Shown piece by piece: positions 46,352 through 57,237 of a stretch of DNA of 64,000 bases. The position numbers and the translations under genes were made by a program. Numbering within the stretch: position 1 is the first letter of the stretch; the number at the start of each line of letters is the position of its first letter. The notes beneath the pieces are model-generated. The model saw nothing but the letters and a program-made list of their open reading frames with translations. It had not been told where the DNA came from and did not search any database. Source of the stretch: Deltaproteobacteria bacterium (GTDB lineage: Bacteria > Desulfobacterota > Binatia > UTPRO1); NCBI GenBank assembly GCA_020852955.1, contig JADYZW010000059.1:1-64000 (forward strand), in the 5' to 3' direction.

Positions 46352-47929
46352 ATGCCCTCGCGGCCCGCGCGCACTCCGGCCACGCTGCTCGCGGTCCTCG
46401 TGGCGATCGTTCTCATGACCGCGACCTCGGAGCCGAGCCGCGCCGACGCGCCGCCGCCAGAGCCGCCGAGGCCGGTCTGCCCCCTCGAGTCCGCCGTGCG
46501 CATCGAGAGCGACACGCCCGTCTGGGAGGACGATCCGGTCCCGGCGCCGAAGAAGAAGGCGTGGGAGGACGCCCTCGGCGGGCAGATCGCCGCCCGCCCC
46601 GCCGTGCGGGCGCGCATGAAAGGCTGGCCGGCCGTCGCCCTCGCCGACCGCGCGGCGCTGCCCCGCGACGACCGCGCCTTCCTCACGCGGCTCGCGCGCG
46701 ACACGTGGCGCGGGCTCGACGCCTTCACGGACCGCGAGCACGGCCTCCCGGTCGACCACGTGCGCATCGAGAGCGACGGCGACGGCACGCCCGGCGGCGT
46801 CGTGGGCGACTACACCAACATCACGAACGTCGGGATGCACCTGATCGCGGTCGTCGCCGCGCACGCGCTCGACCTCGTCCCGGAGCGCGACGCGCTCGCC
46901 GCGATCGAGCGCACCCTCGACACCCTCGACCGCCTCGAGACCCACGAGGGCTTCTTCTTCAACTACTACGACACGACGTCGCTCGAGCGCACCAGCAACT
47001 TCGTCTCGTTCGTCGACTCGTCGTGGCTGATCGCCGGTCTGATGGTCGCACGCGCCGCGTTCCCGACCCTCGCCGCGCGCGCGACGCCGCTCATCGACCG
47101 AATGGACTACCGCTTCTTCTACGACGAGAAGGTCGGCCTGCTGTCGCACGGCTACTTCGTCCACCGGCATGCGCGCTCGCGCTACCACTACGGCGTGCTC
47201 TACACCGAGGCGCGGCTCGGCGTGCTGCTCGCCGTCGGCAAGGGCGAGGTTCCCGAAGCAACGTGGTTCCGCATGGTGCGCACCTACCCCGCCGATTGCC
47301 TCGGCCAGAACCAGGCGCCGATCGCCGCCGCGCGCAAGACCGTCCGCGGCCATGAGGTCTGGGGCGGCTGGTACGAGTGGCAGGGCGAACGCTACGTGCC
47401 GTCCTGGGGCGGCAGCATGTTCGAGGCGCTCATGCCGCTGCTCGTCGTCGACGAGCGACGCGCCGCCCCGACGAGCCTCGGCCCGAACGACGTGGCGCAC
47501 GCCGTCGTGCAGCGCCGCTACGCGCTCGAGACGCTCGGCTACCCCGTCTGGGGCCTGTCGCCCGCGGCGATCCCGAACGACGGCTATCGCGAGTTCGGCG
47601 TCCGGCCCCTCGGCATCCGCGGCTACGCCGCCGGCATCGTAACGCCGCACGCGAGCGCCCTCGCCCTCGCCGTCACGCCGGTCGACGCCACGGCCAACCT
47701 CCGTCGCCTCGCCGAACGCTACGACCTCTACGGCGACTACGGCCTCTACGACGCCGTCGACCCCGCGACCGGCCAGGTTGCGCGCGCCTACTTGGCGCTC
47801 GACCAGGCCATGACGCTCGTGGCCATCGCCAATCATCTCCGGCCCGGCGTCATTCCCGACCTCCTCGCCACCGACCCGATCGCCAAACGCGCCGTCGCGA
47901 TCCTCGGCGACGAGCGCTTCTTCGAGTAG
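46352..47929 (+). CDS. secreted glycoamylase-domain (PF10091, GH144-like) glucan hydrolase
   Basis: 525 residues with signal peptide (PATLLAVLVAIVLMTATSEPSRA). The body aligns with the glycoamylase domain of cyclic beta-1,2-glucan synthases and GH144 endo-beta-1,2-glucanases: YTNITNVGMHLIAVVAAHAL, GFFFNYYDTTSLE, FVSFVDSSWLIAGL, YHYGVLYTEARLG, SWGGSMFEALMPLL, and IPNDGYREFGVRPLG near the end. The expected role is hydrolysis of beta-1,2-linked glucan in the periplasm. Family assignment is from motif memory; GH144, GH162 and GH189 relatives cannot be separated by eye. It is followed 11 bp later by the sugar ABC ATPase and is divergent from the GH1 gene over 112 bp. Confidence 0.78.
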   Translation: MPSRPARTPATLLAVLVAIVLMTATSEPSRADAPPPEPPRPVCPLESAVRIESDTPVWEDDPVPAPKKKAWEDALGGQIAARPAVRARMKGWPAVALADRAALPRDDRAFLTRLARDTWRGLDAFTDREHGLPVDHVRIESDGDGTPGGVVGDYTNITNVGMHLIAVVAAHALDLVPERDALAAIERTLDTLDRLETHEGFFFNYYDTTSLERTSNFVSFVDSSWLIAGLMVARAAFPTLAARATPLIDRMDYRFFYDEKVGLLSHGYFVHRHARSRYHYGVLYTEARLGVLLAVGKGEVPEATWFRMVRTYPADCLGQNQAPIAAARKTVRGHEVWGGWYEWQGERYVPSWGGSMFEALMPLLVVDERRAAPTSLGPNDVAHAVVQRRYALETLGYPVWGLSPAAIPNDGYREFGVRPLGIRGYAAGIVTPHASALALAVTPVDATANLRRLAERYDLYGDYGLYDAVDPATGQVARAYLALDQAMTLVAIANHLRPGVIPDLLATDPIAKRAVAILGDERFFE

Positions 47930-47940
47930 AAGACCCGCCG

Positions 47941-49089
<1,149 letters not shown>

Positions 49090-49119
49090 CGCCCCGCGAG
49101 GCTCCTCGGCGAGCTGCGC

Positions 49120-52100
49120 TCAGAACTCGAGGCGCACGTCGGCCGGGAGAGCGCGCAGCGTGACCTCCTGCGCGCCGAAGCCCTCGACAGGCGCGCCGTT
49201 CACCGTGACGCGCGTGAGCGGACCGGCGAGCGGCGGTTGCAGCACGAGGCCGCCCGCCGGAACGGTCAGGTCGCCGTCGAGATGGAGCACGAGCGCACGC
49301 GGGCCGTCGGTCCCGAGCGTGTAGGAGAGCACGCCCCAGTACGTCGGCAGGCGCTTCACGCCGACGCCGGGTGCGGCGAGCCAGTTCGATGGCACGCCGG
49401 CGGCGACGACCAGCGCCTGGTCGCGCTCGCGCTCGTAGGCGAGCATGGTCCGGAGCGCGCGCACGTAGCTCGACCCGACCCAGGTGTGCGGCATGTCGCC
49501 GATGAAGCGCGGCGCGTTCGGATCGCGCCAGACGATCTCGGCCCACTGGTTCCACGCCGGCGGCCGCTGGTCGCGGAGCAGCGCATCGAGGATCTCGTAC
49601 GCGCGCTCGCGGTGCCCGAGCCGCACCATGGCCTCGACGTTGCGGAGCTCGTAGGGGCTGTAGCCGCTGCTGGCGCCCCGCCCCGCCAGCCGGTCCGCGA
49701 CCGTGTCCCAGTAGCGCTCGAACGTCCGGTCGATCGCCGCTCGCGGCAGGTCGGACGCGAGGTCGGCGATCGTGATCGCGATGGCGCTCGACGTGGGGTC
49801 GAAGTCGGCGAGCTCGACCGACGCCGGGAGATAGTCGGTCGTGCGCGTCTCCATGACCCGCTTGATCGACGCGACGATGTCGGTCCGGAAGGCGTCCCGG
49901 AGCGCCGCGAAGCTCGCGGCGCGCTCGCTGTCGCCGACGACCCGCGCCAGCGCGGCCGCGTCGGCGACGCCGCGGAGCGCGAAGAAGTCGTCCCAGTACG
50001 AATGCACCGGGTGCGAGCTGTACCCTTCGTGGCTGATCGACTCCGGGAGGAGGCCGAAGAACACCTGGCGTCCGGGCTCGCGGTAGGCGTCGGTCATGCG
50101 GGTGGCTCGCGCGTTCGCGATCCAGTCGACGGCCCGCGTGACGACCGGCCAGAGCGCGTGCACGAAGCCGATGTCGCGCGTGAAGCGATAGTACTCGGCG
50201 ATCGCGTAGATCAGCTCGCCGTTGCTGTCGTGCTCCGGCACCGGATCGGCGCCGCGCCGGTCGACGCAACACGGCACGCGGCCGTCCGGCAGCTGATACG
50301 GCGCGTACCAGGTGAGGAATCGCCGCACCTCCTCGACGTGCCCGGTCTTCAGCAGCACGTCGGACGTCAGTGCCCCGTCGCGGATCCACGAGCGCGCGTA
50401 GGTCCGCGACCCGGGCTGGATCGCGGAGCCGTCGCGATTGATGAGGATGTGGGCGATCATGGAGCGGAGCGTGTCGACGAGGCCGCGCGTCTCCTCCGGC
50501 AGCGTCACTTCGACGCGGCTCGTCTGCTCGGTCCATTCGCGCGCCACGCGGGTGCGCTCCGCATCGAGGTCCGCGACCGTCATGGTCGCGGCGCGTGCGA
50601 TCGCCGGACCGGGATCGTGGAACGGGACCGCCAGGGCGACGACGCCCGGCGTGTCCGGCGCGACCGTCAGCCGATACGCGAGCGCGCCCGACGCCCATCC
50701 GAGCTGGTCGGCGACGTTGGTGTCGGGCGGCACCTTGCCCTTCAGCAGATACGGGCCGACGAGCCCCTGCTCGAAGGTCGCGCCGCCGAAGCGGTCGGGC
50801 GCCGTCAGCGACACGACGGCGCGCTCGCCGTTCACCCACACGGTGCGGCCGTCGAGCGTGAGGCTACGGATCGGGGTGACGCCGCCCACCATGTTCAGCG
50901 ACTGCCACGGCGGCAGGACCTGGAACGGCCGGAGCGCGAGGAAGAGATCGACGTCGCGGACGCGGCCGCCAAGGTTCTCGAGGTCGTAGCGCAGGTACAG
51001 CACCGACGCGCCCGCGGGCCCGCCGACGAACGTCTCGATGCGCAGGCGCAGGTCGCCCTGCCGCCACGTGACCGACGGGATCGGCAGCGCGCGGTCCGCG
51101 AGGGCCTGCGTCGGCTGCGCGTCGCTCCAGGTCACGAGCGCCCCGTCGACGTAGAGAAACGGCTCGATCGTGAACGCGCCCTTGTCGACCTCGACGATGC
51201 CCTCCTCGCTGACGAGCGCCTCGTGGTCGTCGTCACGCGCGCCGACGACGGTCCAGTACGACTGCCGGCCGGTGAAGTACTTCGGGTAGGTGCCGCGGAA
51301 GGCGCCGGCGGCGACCGCCTCGAAGAACTGGTTCGGCGAGGTCGAGAAGGCGATCGGCTGCACCGCGAGGCTGCGGATCTCGTAGCCCTTGCCCTGGCTG
51401 CTTTGCGCGAGCGCGAGCCGGAGGTACCGCGACTCGCCGTCCGGCAGGTAGACGTAGCTCCGCCCGCCGCTCCCCGCCGTGCTGGCGTAGGCGACCGTCC
51501 ACGCCTCCGCGTCGTCGGAGACCTCGACGCGATAGGTCGTGGCGTAGTGCTCGGGGTCCCAGTCGACGACGAGGCCGCCGTACTCGCGGGGCTTCCCGAA
51601 GTCGAGCTGGAGCCACTGCTCGGCGGCGAGCTCCCCGCTCCGCCAGCTCGTCTGCGGGTCCTGGTCGAGCACGAGGCGCGGCTCGTGGCCGGGCGCGAAG
51701 GTCGATGCCGTCACGACGGGCGGCAGGTCGGCGCGGCTCGGCGTCGCGCGCTCCTCGAGGCGGAGGTCGTCGATCCAGACCGAGCCCTTCCCGCCCTCGC
51801 CCGTCGTGATCGCGATCTCGACGAACGCGACCTTCTTCGGCGACGCGGGCCGCTTCTGCCCCCACGCGTACTCGAGGCGCGACTTCTTCACGACCACGTG
51901 CTGCCATTCCTTCCGGAAGACCCAGTCGCGGTGCACCCGCCACCAGACGTTGTCGTTGGCGGGCTCGATCAACTTGAACTCGAGGGTGTTCGGCGGGGCG
52001 TCGCCGCGGACGTCGAAGGTGAACGCGAAGTTCCCGGGCAGGGTGATCGGGAACGCCTTCCGCGCGATCACGAATCCGCCGCCGCCGCGAAAGTCGAAGT

Positions 52101-52284
52101 CGAGGCGCATCGCGTTCCCGGTGCGGCCGGCGTCCTGCGCGATCTCGAGGCTCGCGCCGGGCGACGCCTGAGCGCTCCAGCCCTGCACGTTCTCGAACTC
52201 GTCCAGCACCTGACCAGCCGCGCACGCCGTTCCCGGCGCGAGCCACGCCAGCGCGAGCACCGTCCCGACCGCCCACCGCCACAT
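49120..52284 (-). CDS. large secreted glycosidase-like protein with discoidin domain
   Basis: 1054 residues. Signal peptide WAVGTVLALAWLAPGTACA. Residues about 25-180 are a carbohydrate-binding-like jelly roll (FENVQGWSAQASPGASLEIA, VWIDDLRLEE). About 190-310 is an F5/8 type C (discoidin) domain: LVLDQDPQTSWRSGE, WLQLDFGKPREYGGLVVDW and SRYLRLAL. A beta-sandwich follows, then an (alpha/alpha)6 barrel (about 600-960) with RTYARSWIRDGALTSDVL, HDSNGELIYAIAEYYRFTRD, and HTWVGSSYVRAL near the end. The barrel resembles six-hairpin glycosidases, with Glu/Asp in EHDSNGE a candidate catalytic region, but I cannot name the GH family. It is the last gene of the binding protein-permease-permease operon, 17 bp after the second permease, so it likely acts on the transported glucan. 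Confidence 0.7.
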   Translation of the reverse strand: MWRWAVGTVLALAWLAPGTACAAGQVLDEFENVQGWSAQASPGASLEIAQDAGRTGNAMRLDFDFRGGGGFVIARKAFPITLPGNFAFTFDVRGDAPPNTLEFKLIEPANDNVWWRVHRDWVFRKEWQHVVVKKSRLEYAWGQKRPASPKKVAFVEIAITTGEGGKGSVWIDDLRLEERATPSRADLPPVVTASTFAPGHEPRLVLDQDPQTSWRSGELAAEQWLQLDFGKPREYGGLVVDWDPEHYATTYRVEVSDDAEAWTVAYASTAGSGGRSYVYLPDGESRYLRLALAQSSQGKGYEIRSLAVQPIAFSTSPNQFFEAVAAGAFRGTYPKYFTGRQSYWTVVGARDDDHEALVSEEGIVEVDKGAFTIEPFLYVDGALVTWSDAQPTQALADRALPIPSVTWRQGDLRLRIETFVGGPAGASVLYLRYDLENLGGRVRDVDLFLALRPFQVLPPWQSLNMVGGVTPIRSLTLDGRTVWVNGERAVVSLTAPDRFGGATFEQGLVGPYLLKGKVPPDTNVADQLGWASGALAYRLTVAPDTPGVVALAVPFHDPGPAIARAATMTVADLDAERTRVAREWTEQTSRVEVTLPEETRGLVDTLRSMIAHILINRDGSAIQPGSRTYARSWIRDGALTSDVLLKTGHVEEVRRFLTWYAPYQLPDGRVPCCVDRRGADPVPEHDSNGELIYAIAEYYRFTRDIGFVHALWPVVTRAVDWIANARATRMTDAYREPGRQVFFGLLPESISHEGYSSHPVHSYWDDFFALRGVADAAALARVVGDSERAASFAALRDAFRTDIVASIKRVMETRTTDYLPASVELADFDPTSSAIAITIADLASDLPRAAIDRTFERYWDTVADRLAGRGASSGYSPYELRNVEAMVRLGHRERAYEILDALLRDQRPPAWNQWAEIVWRDPNAPRFIGDMPHTWVGSSYVRALRTMLAYERERDQALVVAAGVPSNWLAAPGVGVKRLPTYWGVLSYTLGTDGPRALVLHLDGDLTVPAGGLVLQPPLAGPLTRVTVNGAPVEGFGAQEVTLRALPADVRLEF

Positions 52285-52301
52285 GCCCGCCCGCCTCCCC
52301 C

Positions 52302-53177
52302 TCACTGCTTCACGCTCCCGCTCGCGATGCCCTCGATGTATGAGCGCTGGAGCGCCAGGAACACGCCGATCACGGGTAGCACGGTGAGGACGGCCCCGGC
52401 CATCATCAATTCGGTGTCCTGCACATGCTCGCCGAGGAGATTCGCGAGCGCGACCGGGAGGGTCTGGAGGCGGCTGTCGCTCAACACCACGAGGGGCCAG
52501 AGGAAGTCGTTCCAGGTCCCCATGAAGGTGAAGAGGGCGAGCGTCACGAGGACCGGGCGGCAGAGCGGAACGACCACCGACCAGAAGACGCGGAGCTCCC
52601 CCGCGCCGTCGACGCGCGCCGCGTCGAGCAGGCTCTGCGGGATCCCGAGTGCGTATTGCCGCACCAGAAAGATCCCGAAGATGCTCGCGAGCCCCGGCAC
52701 GAGGACGCCGAGGTAGGTGTTCACGAGCCCGAGGCCGCGCAACATGAGGAAGAGGGGCAGCATGCCGAGCTGGCCCGGGATGACGAGGGCCAGGAGCAGC
52801 GCCGCGAAGATGCGGTCGCGGCCCGGGAACCGGAGGCGCGCGAACGCATAGCCGGCGAGCGCGTTCAGCGTCACCGAAACGATCGTCGTGACGAGCGCGA
52901 TCCCGAGGCTGTTCGCGAAGACGCGCGCCAGGTCGAGGCGGGTGACGAGCTCGCGGTAGTGCGCCAGCGTCGGCGCGCTCGGGAGCCAGCGCGGCGGCGC
53001 CGCGCTCGCCTCGCCGGTCGGCATGAGCGACGCCGACACCATCCAGACGAGCGGCAGCACGGTGAGGACCGCGCCCGCGGCGAGCGCCGCGTGCACGAGC
53101 ACGGTCGCGACCCGGCGCCGGAGCGCATAGTCGCGGCGCACGCACCCCGCCGTCGCGTCCTGCACCCCCGGGCTCAC
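52302..53177 (-). CDS. sugar ABC transporter permease, MalG type
   Basis: 291 residues with six membrane helices. The cytosolic EAA loop that contacts the ATPase reads LLDAARVDGAGELRVFWSVVVPL. The family C-terminus is QRSYIEGIASGSVKQ, close to the MalG consensus (Q-x-x-x-x-x-G-x-x-x-G-x-x-K). TFMGTWNDFLWPLVVL is typical of helix 5. The GTG start at 53177 overlaps the stop of the MalF-type permease by 4 bp (GTGA), so the two are translationally coupled. Partner of the permease at 53174-54076. Confidence 0.95.
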   Translation of the reverse strand: MSPGVQDATAGCVRRDYALRRRVATVLVHAALAAGAVLTVLPLVWMVSASLMPTGEASAAPPRWLPSAPTLAHYRELVTRLDLARVFANSLGIALVTTIVSVTLNALAGYAFARLRFPGRDRIFAALLLALVIPGQLGMLPLFLMLRGLGLVNTYLGVLVPGLASIFGIFLVRQYALGIPQSLLDAARVDGAGELRVFWSVVVPLCRPVLVTLALFTFMGTWNDFLWPLVVLSDSRLQTLPVALANLLGEHVQDTELMMAGAVLTVLPVIGVFLALQRSYIEGIASGSVKQ

Positions 53178-54076
53178 GCCACCTCCGGCCGCGTGCCGAC
53201 GGCGCGCGCGACGAGGCTCGGCACGAGCATCGCGAGGAAGAGCGCGACGGCGATCGCCGCGGCATAGCCCATGTTCCACCAGCGGAAGCCCTCGAGATAC
53301 ATGAGCAGCACGACCGAGAGCGTCGCGTGCGCGGGCCCGCCCTGGGTCATCACGTAGGGCTCGGCGAAGAGCTGCAGGTCGCCGATCAGTGTCATCACCG
53401 TCACGAACACGAGCGTCGGGCGCAGCGCCGGGAGCGTAACGTGGAGGAAGCGCGCGGCCACGCCCGCCCCGTCGACGCGCGCCGCCTCGTACAGGCGCTC
53501 CGGGATGCTCAGCAGCCCCGCCGCCAGGATCACCATGTTGAAGCCGAAGTTCTTCCAGATCGTCATGAGGACGATCGCGGGCATCGCCACGCGCGGGTCG
53601 CCGAGCCAGTCGACCGGGCCGACGCCGAGGAGCGCGAGGAGCGCGTTCAGGAGTCCGCTGCGCGGATGGAAGACGTAGCGCCAGACCACCGCGACCGCGA
53701 CGAGCGTCGTCACCACCGGCAGGAAGAGCGCGGCCCGAAACGCCGGCTTCCAGCGCGTGAGCGGTGCGTGCAGGAGGAGCGCCGCGCCGAACGAGACCGC
53801 GATCGAGAGCGGCGCTCCGACGACGACGAAATACAGGGTGTTGCGGACGGCCGTCCGGAAGAGCGCGTCGTCGGCGAGGCGCGTGTAGTTGCCGAGTCCG
53901 ACGACGCGCAGGTTCGACCGGCTCGCGACCGCATAGACGTCGAAGTCGGTGAAGCTCAGCAGGATCGACGCCGCGACCGGCAGGAAGAAGAAGACCGCGA
54001 TCGCCGTGAGCGCCGGCGCCGCGAAGAGCCAGCCCACCGCGCCGCCGGCGAGGGTCGTCCGCCGGACGCGGCTCAC
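53174..54076 (-). CDS. sugar ABC transporter permease, MalF type
   Basis: 300 residues with six helices and no large periplasmic P2 loop, as in most CUT1 systems outside enterobacteria. The first helix is LFAAPALTAIAVFFFLPVAA. The EAA loop is LYEAARVDGAGVAARFLHVTLPAL. QLFAEPYVMTQGGPAHATLS is a strong family marker. The GTG start at 54076 overlaps the binding-protein stop (GTGA). Together with the MalG-type gene it forms the membrane channel. Confidence 0.95.
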   Translation of the reverse strand: MSRVRRTTLAGGAVGWLFAAPALTAIAVFFFLPVAASILLSFTDFDVYAVASRSNLRVVGLGNYTRLADDALFRTAVRNTLYFVVVGAPLSIAVSFGAALLLHAPLTRWKPAFRAALFLPVVTTLVAVAVVWRYVFHPRSGLLNALLALLGVGPVDWLGDPRVAMPAIVLMTIWKNFGFNMVILAAGLLSIPERLYEAARVDGAGVAARFLHVTLPALRPTLVFVTVMTLIGDLQLFAEPYVMTQGGPAHATLSVVLLMYLEGFRWWNMGYAAAIAVALFLAMLVPSLVARAVGTRPEVA

Positions 54077-55479
54077 GAGCGGACCCCTCCATCCGGCGCG
54101 GCGTGGGCGCGCGCGCCGTCGCCGGCGATATCACGGCCATCGGTGACGCGGCCGGCGCGCCGTGCGGCCGCCCGGTCGAGCATCCACCGCCGCTTCTCGA
54201 GCATCGCGTCGACGTCCCGGTCGAGAGCGGCGAGCGCGGCGTCGAGCGCGACGTCGCCGCGCACGACGCCCTCGGCGTGCTCGGTGATCTTGGCGGCGAT
54301 GCGCTCCCACTCGGGGATCGTCGGCGGCGCTTGCACGCGCGCGAGCTGCCGCCAGAACGCAGCCGTCCGCGGCGCGTCGGCGAGGCCGGCCGCGCGCCAC
54401 GCGCTCGGCCGCGCCGGGAGATCGCCGGTGAGGCGCCAGAAGGCGAGCTGCTGGTCCGGCTCGGCGAGGTAGGCGATCCAGCGCCACGCCAGGTCGACGC
54501 GCGGGCTCGTGCGGACGACCGCGAGGCTCGCGCCGCCGGCGAGCGACACGCCCGGCCCCTCGCCCGCGAAGGTCGGAAGCGGCGCCGTCGTCCACGCATC
54601 GGCGAGGGCCGGCAGGCGACGGGTCATCTCGCCGAGGTTCCACGGGCCGCTGATCAGGATCGAGAACCACCCCGCCGCGAAGTCCTGGTAGACGTTCGCC
54701 GACCGGGCGGCGCCGGCGCGCGGCGCGAGGCCGCGCTGGAAGAGCGATCGGTAGAAGTCGAGCGCGGCGCGGAACGCCGGGCTCCGGAAGGCGCCGAAGC
54801 GGTCGCCGTCGCGGAGCAGGGTCGCGCCCCGCTGCATGGCGAAGATGACGGGCGGCTCCCACTCGGTCATCGGCAGGAGCACGGCGTAGCGCTCGCCGCC
54901 GTGCACGAGCCGCTCCATGGCCGCGACCCAGCCCTCCCAGGTCGCCGGCGGCGCATCGACACCCGCCTCCCGGAGCAGATCGCGGCGATAGAAGAGGACG
55001 CGCGTGTCGACGTACCAGGGAACGCCGAAGCGCACCCCCTCGATCGCGGTCGCGGCGACGACGCCGGGGAACTCGTCGGCGCCCGCGGCGAGATCCGCGG
55101 CGGCCGGCGTGGGGACGTCGGCGAGCGCCGCCCGCGCATCCTCGACCGGCGCCAGCGCCCCGAGCGCCGCGAGCTCCGCGAGCCAGGTGTTCCCGACCTG
55201 CACTACGTCCGGCATCGCGTCGCCGACGTACGCCGTGAGGAGCTTCTCGTGCGCCGCGCTCCAGGGAATCTGCTGCACCCGCACGCGCGCCCCGGGGTGG
55301 CGCCGCTCGAACTCCGGCACGAGCCGTTGGACGACCTCGCCCTCGCGGCCCATCGCCCAGAACTCGAGGACGTCCGCGTCCGCCCCGGGCCGGCACCCGG
55401 CGGCCGCGGACGCCGCGGCGAGCCCGGCAACGAGGACGGCCAGCACGGGAATGCCGCCGAGGTCCGTGCGCAATCGCAT
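54073..55479 (-). CDS. extracellular sugar-binding lipoprotein of an ABC transporter
   Basis: 468-residue family 1 solute-binding protein. The signal peptide ends in a lipobox-like SAAAGC with Cys29 as the lipidation site. The mature protein has VLEFWAMGREGEVVQRLVPEF, MPDVVQVGNTWLAELAALGAL, GVPWYVDTRVLFYRRDLL, FAAGWFSILISGPW and the GGASLAVVRTSP hinge region. The start at 55479 is preceded by GGAGG. First gene of the four-gene transport/hydrolase operon. The ligand is inferred from context to be a beta-gluco-oligosaccharide. It is divergent from opgG over 114 bp, which must contain both promoters. Confidence 0.92.
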   Translation of the reverse strand: MRLRTDLGGIPVLAVLVAGLAAASAAAGCRPGADADVLEFWAMGREGEVVQRLVPEFERRHPGARVRVQQIPWSAAHEKLLTAYVGDAMPDVVQVGNTWLAELAALGALAPVEDARAALADVPTPAAADLAAGADEFPGVVAATAIEGVRFGVPWYVDTRVLFYRRDLLREAGVDAPPATWEGWVAAMERLVHGGERYAVLLPMTEWEPPVIFAMQRGATLLRDGDRFGAFRSPAFRAALDFYRSLFQRGLAPRAGAARSANVYQDFAAGWFSILISGPWNLGEMTRRLPALADAWTTAPLPTFAGEGPGVSLAGGASLAVVRTSPRVDLAWRWIAYLAEPDQQLAFWRLTGDLPARPSAWRAAGLADAPRTAAFWRQLARVQAPPTIPEWERIAAKITEHAEGVVRGDVALDAALAALDRDVDAMLEKRRWMLDRAAARRAGRVTDGRDIAGDGARAHAAPDGGVRS

Positions 55480-55593
55480 GCGGCCTCCACTGTAGCGGCG
55501 ATCGTGCCGCCGTACATCGCCGAGAATGACGCCGTCCCCCCGAGCGCCGCGGCTTGACCGATCCGGCGCCCTGTACCAATAGGAGCGCCCAAC

Positions 55594-57171
55594 GTGTCCG
55601 CCGACAGATCCGCGACGGTTCCCGCCCGCCGTCGTCGCGCCGCCGCGACGATCGCGCTCGTGCTCCCGCTGTTCCTCGCAACCGCGGCCTTCGGCGCACC
55701 GTCGCCGAAGGCGTCTCCGAAGCCGTCGCCGCCCCCGATCTTCGGCTTCGACAACGTCGCCAACAAGGCGCGACAGCTCGCGACCGAGCCGTTCAAGGCC
55801 CCGCCCCAGGTTCCCGAGTGGCTCGGGAAGATCAACTACGATCAATGGCGGGACATCCGCTTCCGGACCGACCAGACGCTCTGGCGCGAGCCCACCGGGC
55901 CGTTCCAGGTGCAGTTCTTCCACCCCGGCCTCTTCTACGACCGCACCGTGGTCGTCAACGTCGTGGACGGCCACACGTCGAAGCCCCTCACCTTCTCGCC
56001 GAGCCAGTTCGACTACGGACGCAACGACTTCGCAAGCCGCGTACCGCAAAGCCTCGGCTACGCCGGCCTGCGCCTGCACGCGCCCTTCAAGACCCCGAAG
56101 TACTACGACGAGGTGATCGTGTTCCTCGGCGCGACGTACTTCCGCGCCGTCGGCCGCGACCAGGTCTTCGGCCTCTCGGCGCGCGGCATCGCGATCGACA
56201 CCGGCCTCTCGTCGGGCGAGGAGTTTCCCTACTTCCGCGAGTTCTGGCTCCAGACGCCGTCCGGCAAGGACGCCAAGTCTGCCGTCGTCTACGCGCTCCT
56301 CGACAGCCCGAGCCTGACCGGCGCCTACAAGTTCACGATCACGCCGGGCGAGCAGACCGTGGTGGACGCCCAGGGCCGCCTCTTCCTCCGCAGGGCGCCG
56401 CAGAAGATCGGCTTCGCGCCGCTCACCTCGATGTTCTTCCACGGCGAGAACACGACCCGGCCGTTCGACGACTTCCGACCCGAGGTGCACGACTCCGACG
56501 GCCTCCTCGTCTCGAACGGCAACGGCGAATGGCTGTGGCGGCCGCTCGACAACCCCGAGAAGCTCGAGATCAGCTCGTTCCGGACACCGGCGCTCCGCGG
56601 GTTCGGCCTCATCCAGCGCGATCGCGACTTCCGGAGTTACGAGGACCTCGAGACGCGCCCCGACCTCCGGCCGAGCACCTGGGTCACGCCGTACGGCGAC
56701 TGGGGATCCGGACGCGTCGAGCTGATCGAGATTCCGACCAAGTCCGACGCGAACGACAACATCGTCGCGATGTGGGTGCCCGACCAGCAGCCGAAGGTCG
56801 GGACGCCCTACGACTTCGGCTACAGCCTCTCGTGGTTCGGCGACGACCCCGCGCGGCCGCCGCACGGCCGCGTCGCGGCCACGCGCCGCGACGACTTCGA
56901 AGGCACGAAGCGCTTCGTCGTCGACTTCGGCGGCAAGGCGCTCGACGCCGTCCCCGGCGACCAGATCCTGCGCGGCGACGTGACGGTCGCGAGCGGCGAC
57001 GACGCAGCCGAGATCGTCGATCAGCACGTCGTGAAGAACCCGGTGACCGACGGCTGGCGCCTCACCTTCCGGCTCCGCCCGAAGACGAGCGGGCCGATCG
57101 AGCTCCGCGCCTACCTCGACAAGGCGAGCGAAACCCTCACCGAAACCTGGTCGTACCTGCTGCGGCAATAG
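55594..57171 (+). CDS. periplasmic glucans biosynthesis protein OpgG/OpgD family
   Basis: 525 residues. GTG start with AGGAG 8 nt upstream. Signal peptide RRRRAAATIALVLPLFLATAAFG, then a Pro/Ser/Lys linker. The MdoG domain is complete: INYDQWRDIRFRTDQTLWRE, FYDRTVVVNVVDG, SQFDYGRNDF, GYAGLRLHAPFKTPKYYDE, VFLGATYFRAVGR, RGIAIDTGLSSGEEFPYFREFWL, FRPEVHDSDGLLVSNGNGEWLWRPL and WVTPYGDWGSGRVELIEIPT. In E. coli OpgG and OpgD act on the nascent glucan; OpgD-type proteins (GH186) have endo-beta-1,2-glucanase activity. Which of the two this is cannot be told here; the arginine-rich signal might be twin-arginine but lacks the full SRRxFLK motif. Confidence 0.93.
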   Translation: MSADRSATVPARRRRAAATIALVLPLFLATAAFGAPSPKASPKPSPPPIFGFDNVANKARQLATEPFKAPPQVPEWLGKINYDQWRDIRFRTDQTLWREPTGPFQVQFFHPGLFYDRTVVVNVVDGHTSKPLTFSPSQFDYGRNDFASRVPQSLGYAGLRLHAPFKTPKYYDEVIVFLGATYFRAVGRDQVFGLSARGIAIDTGLSSGEEFPYFREFWLQTPSGKDAKSAVVYALLDSPSLTGAYKFTITPGEQTVVDAQGRLFLRRAPQKIGFAPLTSMFFHGENTTRPFDDFRPEVHDSDGLLVSNGNGEWLWRPLDNPEKLEISSFRTPALRGFGLIQRDRDFRSYEDLETRPDLRPSTWVTPYGDWGSGRVELIEIPTKSDANDNIVAMWVPDQQPKVGTPYDFGYSLSWFGDDPARPPHGRVAATRRDDFEGTKRFVVDFGGKALDAVPGDQILRGDVTVASGDDAAEIVDQHVVKNPVTDGWRLTFRLRPKTSGPIELRAYLDKASETLTETWSYLLRQ

Positions 57172-57205
57172 CCGTCCGCCGAGGCGCGGACCGAGCACGG
57201 GGCCG

Positions 57206-57237
57206 GCCCCGCCCGAGCGCGCGCGATCGGGCGGGGC
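57206..57237 (+). repeat. inverted repeat A, 11-bp arms, alternative to hairpin B
   Basis: GCCCCGCCCGA (57206-57216) and TCGGGCGGGGC (57227-57237) are perfect inverted repeats with a 10-nt GC loop. The right arm overlaps the left arm of the next hairpin, so only one can form at a time. Located 35 bp after the opgG/D stop. Confidence 0.75.
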
